This document shows, piece by piece, positions 61,701-64,000 of a DNA stretch of 64,000 nucleotides. The notes beneath the pieces are model-generated. The model was not told the origin of the DNA, searched no databases, and saw only the letters and a list, made by a program, of their open reading frames with translations. The DNA lies in assembly GCA_005503215.1 (NCBI GenBank), contig SCNS01000001.1, forward strand, positions 310,001 to 374,000. The letters run 5' to 3'. The DNA is from Sphingomonadaceae bacterium 3R27C6 (GTDB lineage: Bacteria > Pseudomonadota > Alphaproteobacteria > Sphingomonadales > Sphingomonadaceae). The first letter of the stretch is position 1, and each line of letters starts with the position of its first letter. The position numbers were made by a program, and so were the translations under genes.

Positions 61701-64000
61701 GCGCCGACATCCTCATAGCAAGCGAGGGTGACGACACGCTGTTTGGCGACGGCGGTAACGATACGATGGAAGGCGGCGCCGGCAACGACATTTTCAACGC
61801 CGGCGCGGGCGACGACGTGGTCCGCGACATCGGCGGCGACGACAACATCAAGCTCGAAGACGGGCATGATGTGGTCAACACCGGTCCCGGACTCGATCTG
61901 GTGATGGGCGGAAGAGGCCAGGACTTCATCGTGCTTGGCACCGACGCCGGAACGGAGGTGTTCGCCGGTGAAGGCAATGACTTCATCCTTGGCAACATCA
62001 CCGCCGAACGCATCCTCGGCAACGAAGGGGATGACTGGATCGAACATGGCACCTTCGACGGCGCTCCCGGCGACAATTTCGACGAAATTTTCGCGCAGGA
62101 CGGTGTCGTAGGCCATGACGTGTTCTTCGGGCTTGGCGGCTTCGACGAGTTCATCGCCGAAGGCGGCGACGACATCATGGTCGGCAGCCCCGGCCGCGCC
62201 AAGATGGCGGGCATGTCGGGTTGGGACTGGGCGATCTATAAGAATAACAATGCCGGCACCGACGCCGACCTGACGCGCGGGATCGTGTTCGACGAGAATC
62301 CGACTCCGCCGGCAAATGCGACGCAGGACGCCTATGAAAGCGTCGAAGGGCTGTCGGGGTCGCGGTTCAACGACATTCTGTCGGGCTCCAATGTGACCGC
62401 AGCCGAACGCGCGCCGTTCGATCCCGATCCGACGATTAGCGGATCGGAAGGCTATCGGGGAAGCAACCTCGACGCCGCGGGCATCGCCCGCATCGCCGGG
62501 CTACAGGCCGTGGTCGGCACCGGTGTCACCTCGTATAACGCCGGTGACATCATCCTCGGCGGCGACGGCAGCGACCTCATCCGCGGCAACGCCGGCGACG
62601 ACATTATCGATGGCGATAAATGGCTGAACGTGCGGATCAGCGTTCGCCAGAATGTCGGCCCCGATGGCGGCACCGGCGCGGAAATCGCCACGGCCAACAG
62701 CATGAGCGAGCTGGTGACTCGGATGTTCAACCGGACATTCAATCCGGGGCAGCTTGTGATCGTCCGCGAAATCCTGACCGACACGACCGCGGGCGATACG
62801 GACATCGCCGTGTTCTCCGACCTCAGGGCCAATTACGACATCACCTATAATGCCAATGGCACGATCAGCGTGGCGCATGCGCGCGGCACGCAGCTCGACG
62901 GCACCGACAATTTGCGCAACATCGAACGCATGCGGTTCTCCGACGTCGAGATCGCGGTCAACGCGCCGGCGACGGGCCAGCCCGTAATCAGCGACCTGAC
63001 GCCGAGAGAAGGGCTGCAGCTGACCGTCAATAACGCGGCGATTGCCGACCCGAACGGGCTCGGTGCCTTCAGCTACCAATGGCAACAGTCGATCGACGGC
63101 GTGACCTGGAACAATATTGCCGGGGCCACCGCTGCGACGTTCACGCCCGACGATAATGCCGGCCAGGTGTTCGGCGACCAGGCCGGGCTTCGACTGCGCG
63201 TCGCGGTGAGCTTCACCGATGGCGGTGGCACGGCCGAACAGGTCATATCCGCCGCGACCGGACCGACCGGGGTCAACTGGGACGGCAATGGCGCCAACAA
63301 CAGCCTGGTCGGCACGGCCGGCGACGACACCGGCGACGGTGGTGGCGGCAATGATGTACTGTCGGGCAACGACGGCAATGATACGCTGAACGGTGATGGC
63401 GGCAACGACACCGTCAACGGCGGTCTTGGCAACGACGCGCTGACCGGCGGGGGAGGGAATGACACGCTGACCGGCGGCGCGGGCAACGACAGCATCAACG
63501 GCAACGGCGACAACGACGTCGCGGTGTTCGCCGGACCGGTCGGAAACTACAGCGTCACGACCACCGGAACGTCGCTTGTCGTCACCGACAACACCGGCGC
63601 CGAGGGTGTCGATACGGTGAGCAATGTCGAAACGCTCCGGTTCAACGGCGCCAACTATGCGGTTGTCGCCGGAACCGGCGGCAACAACAACCTCAACGGC
63701 GCCGCAGGCTCGCAGGCGGTGTTCGGATTTGGGGGCACCGACACGCTCAACGGCGGCGCCGGCAACGACATCGTCAATGGCGGCGACGGCACCGATACCA
63801 TAACCCAGACCGGAGCCACCGGTGGCAGGGATCTGGTCGATGGCGGGGCGGGCACGGATACATTCGTGCTCAACGGCGTGGCGGGAGCGGAAACCTTCCG
63901 CATCTATGCCCGGGCCGCAGCCGAAGCCGCGGGCATGACCGGACTGAATGCCAACACCGAAATCGTCGTTACGCTCAACGGCGTCGGGAACGCCCAGATT
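58730..64000 (+). CDS. animal haem peroxidase-RTX calcium-binding protein, 5' part (MopA-like)
   Basis: Open to the window edge; 1757 codons are visible and the C-terminus is missing. ATG preceded by GGGAGGT. Residues about 240-890 are an animal haem peroxidase domain: distal His269 in GQFFDHGLDL, AEHNRL (525-528 region) and proximal His632 in YRFGHSML. Next come DLNGDGVLES, an EF-hand-like loop, and blocks of GGxGxD RTX calcium repeats near residues 990-1040, 1525-1600 and 1655-1710. This layout matches secreted type I-exported peroxidases such as the manganese-oxidizing MopA of Aurantimonas and Erythrobacter. No classical signal peptide, as expected for type I export. The position of the catalytic Arg of mammalian peroxidases is Ala524. 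Confidence 0.9.
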   Translation, partial: MVTYIRSDLDFILAQIKIAEAHAAGQPLYGPGGLIPAYNLSFGLRTVDGSNNHLLPGQEKWGAADVQFPSLLDPVYRPADGTVFDPDGPGPAPAMPTQANYNPSNDPDSLVFDRSLRTISNLLVDQTLGNPAAILEGLDRAGSADPLTDLAAITAIYQTFKPASDAEYQARVVKENARIAANALDDGDPLTPPSAAEQAALDALAAATAAHDVTVADLEAARVVRDAALEPFGLTMDGDNVHLPNVSPDVGLSASFNSWFTLFGQFFDHGLDLVNKGGSGTVFIPLQPDDPLYVPGSHTNFMVLTRATVSAGTDGIMGTADDVRPVNTTTSYVDQNQTYASHASHQVFLRQYEVNGAGHPVATGKLIEGAGGSPGGMATWAEVKEQALMLGILLTDQDVGKVPLLRTDAYGNFIPNAAGYAQVITGIGGDGIPNTADDVVISGTPAAPVSLATAIRTNSAFLADIAHTAVPNGIEDGDITIGLLNPGNNPAVYDDELLDAHFMAGDGRVNENIGLTAVHHVFHAEHNRLVEHTKEVVLATGDLAFLNEWLADDVAALPTTPAQIDALVWDGERLFQAAKFGTEMQYQHLVFEEFARKVQPQVDFFIVPDGFDTTINPDIVAEFAHVVYRFGHSMLTEDISRFGPTFTPDDISLIDGFLNPIAFNGVNGAIADGLAAGDIIRGMTRQVGNEIDEFVTSALRNNLLGLPLDLATINLARGRDTGVPSLNAARREFYEVTNNDARLKPYESWVDFAGNLKNEASIINFVAAYGTHSLITGETTVEGKRAAAMAIIFGTDQVVLGDPDDPLDDRVILAADAPDALDFLNGEGAWTSLPNGVTTTGLDNVDLWIGGLAEKILPFGGMLGSTFNFVFEVQMEQLQNADRFYYLQRLDGMHLFGELEGNSFASMIMRHTNATHLPSDVFSTPGLILEVDITKQFNDLNGDGVLESTDPTGGGILTPLVVRNNPSTVGPDNNYLRYTGDEHVVLGGTEGADILIASEGDDTLFGDGGNDTMEGGAGNDIFNAGAGDDVVRDIGGDDNIKLEDGHDVVNTGPGLDLVMGGRGQDFIVLGTDAGTEVFAGEGNDFILGNITAERILGNEGDDWIEHGTFDGAPGDNFDEIFAQDGVVGHDVFFGLGGFDEFIAEGGDDIMVGSPGRAKMAGMSGWDWAIYKNNNAGTDADLTRGIVFDENPTPPANATQDAYESVEGLSGSRFNDILSGSNVTAAERAPFDPDPTISGSEGYRGSNLDAAGIARIAGLQAVVGTGVTSYNAGDIILGGDGSDLIRGNAGDDIIDGDKWLNVRISVRQNVGPDGGTGAEIATANSMSELVTRMFNRTFNPGQLVIVREILTDTTAGDTDIAVFSDLRANYDITYNANGTISVAHARGTQLDGTDNLRNIERMRFSDVEIAVNAPATGQPVISDLTPREGLQLTVNNAAIADPNGLGAFSYQWQQSIDGVTWNNIAGATAATFTPDDNAGQVFGDQAGLRLRVAVSFTDGGGTAEQVISAATGPTGVNWDGNGANNSLVGTAGDDTGDGGGGNDVLSGNDGNDTLNGDGGNDTVNGGLGNDALTGGGGNDTLTGGAGNDSINGNGDNDVAVFAGPVGNYSVTTTGTSLVVTDNTGAEGVDTVSNVETLRFNGANYAVVAGTGGNNNLNGAAGSQAVFGFGGTDTLNGGAGNDIVNGGDGTDTITQTGATGGRDLVDGGAGTDTFVLNGVAGAETFRIYARAAAEAAGMTGLNANTEIVVTLNGVGNAQI

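Noticed and set aside
58811..62116. Open frame of 1101 codons on the minus strand inside the peroxidase-RTX gene
   Set aside because: It is the complement of a strongly coding region; the sequence is low-complexity, lacks any domain, and the plus-strand frame shows peroxidase and RTX motifs. Such long antisense frames are common in high-GC genomes.

Overview
The window is a high-GC, densely packed chromosomal segment of an alphaproteobacterium, most probably a member of the Sphingomonadales (Sphingopyxis or Sphingomonas type). I infer this from the CcrM-type GANTC methyltransferase, the split three-gene transhydrogenase, the 40-residue aa3-oxidase subunit IV, an EipA/DUF1134 protein, the HPr-rel-A cassette and the CTCCCCTCCCGC-type palindromic repeats. 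No ribosomal RNA, CRISPR array, insertion sequence or intact prophage is visible. Most of the window is ordinary core genome.

Layout. 1-5.1 kb: end of an NnrU-like gene, a DUF1003 protein, an aldo/keto reductase and a dicarboxylate symporter, then glmM. 5.1-11.2 kb: a DUF1272 protein, a ThiD-VOC fusion, rnhB, a short-chain dehydrogenase, ccrM behind a leader holding nine GANTC sites, folP and another dehydrogenase. 11.2-17.9 kb: a response regulator built like a sigma-54 activator but with degraded AAA+ motifs, then the transhydrogenase genes split by two fasciclin-domain genes. 17.9-24.2 kb: a racemase-like protein, DUF2147, a beta-helix/dihaem cytochrome pair, maiA and a TonB receptor. 24.2-27.5 kb: a MarR regulator followed by the HPr-rel-A cassette (PqqD-like protein, HprK-related kinase, nucleotidyltransferase), and gph. 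27.5-33.2 kb: glmU, a chain of overlapping small genes with two acetyltransferases, a VapBC-like pair and glmS. A low-GC islet with two small unknown genes follows at 33.2-33.9 kb.

34-47 kb: a HAD phosphatase, a Tat-exported dienelactone hydrolase, an ASCH-winged-helix protein, a DUF411 protein, an aldo/keto reductase, a LysE exporter divergent from an Lrp regulator, a luciferase-like oxidoreductase, argD-argF-hslO, queC-queE and lipB. 47-55.2 kb: two related membrane proteins, hemF-trmL, the cytochrome bc1 operon (petABC), apt, a RidA protein and eipA. 55.4 kb: tRNA-Ser(GCT). 55.7-64 kb: an OmpR-type two-component system, a LuxR-type response regulator and a very large animal-haem-peroxidase/RTX protein that runs off the window.

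How the genes work together. glmS, glmM and glmU, at three separate loci, supply UDP-GlcNAc for the envelope. petABC, the CoxIV-like peptide and the transhydrogenase serve respiration and the NADPH balance. ccrM, and possibly eipA, lie under GANTC-rich upstream regions that suggest cell-cycle control by methylation. The most distinctive block is the right end: direct repeats in front of the LuxR-type gene and a nested palindrome in front of the peroxidase gene suggest a cascade from the two-component system to the LuxR regulator to a secreted peroxidase resembling MopA-type manganese-oxidizing peroxidases. That chain is inference from position and sequence only.
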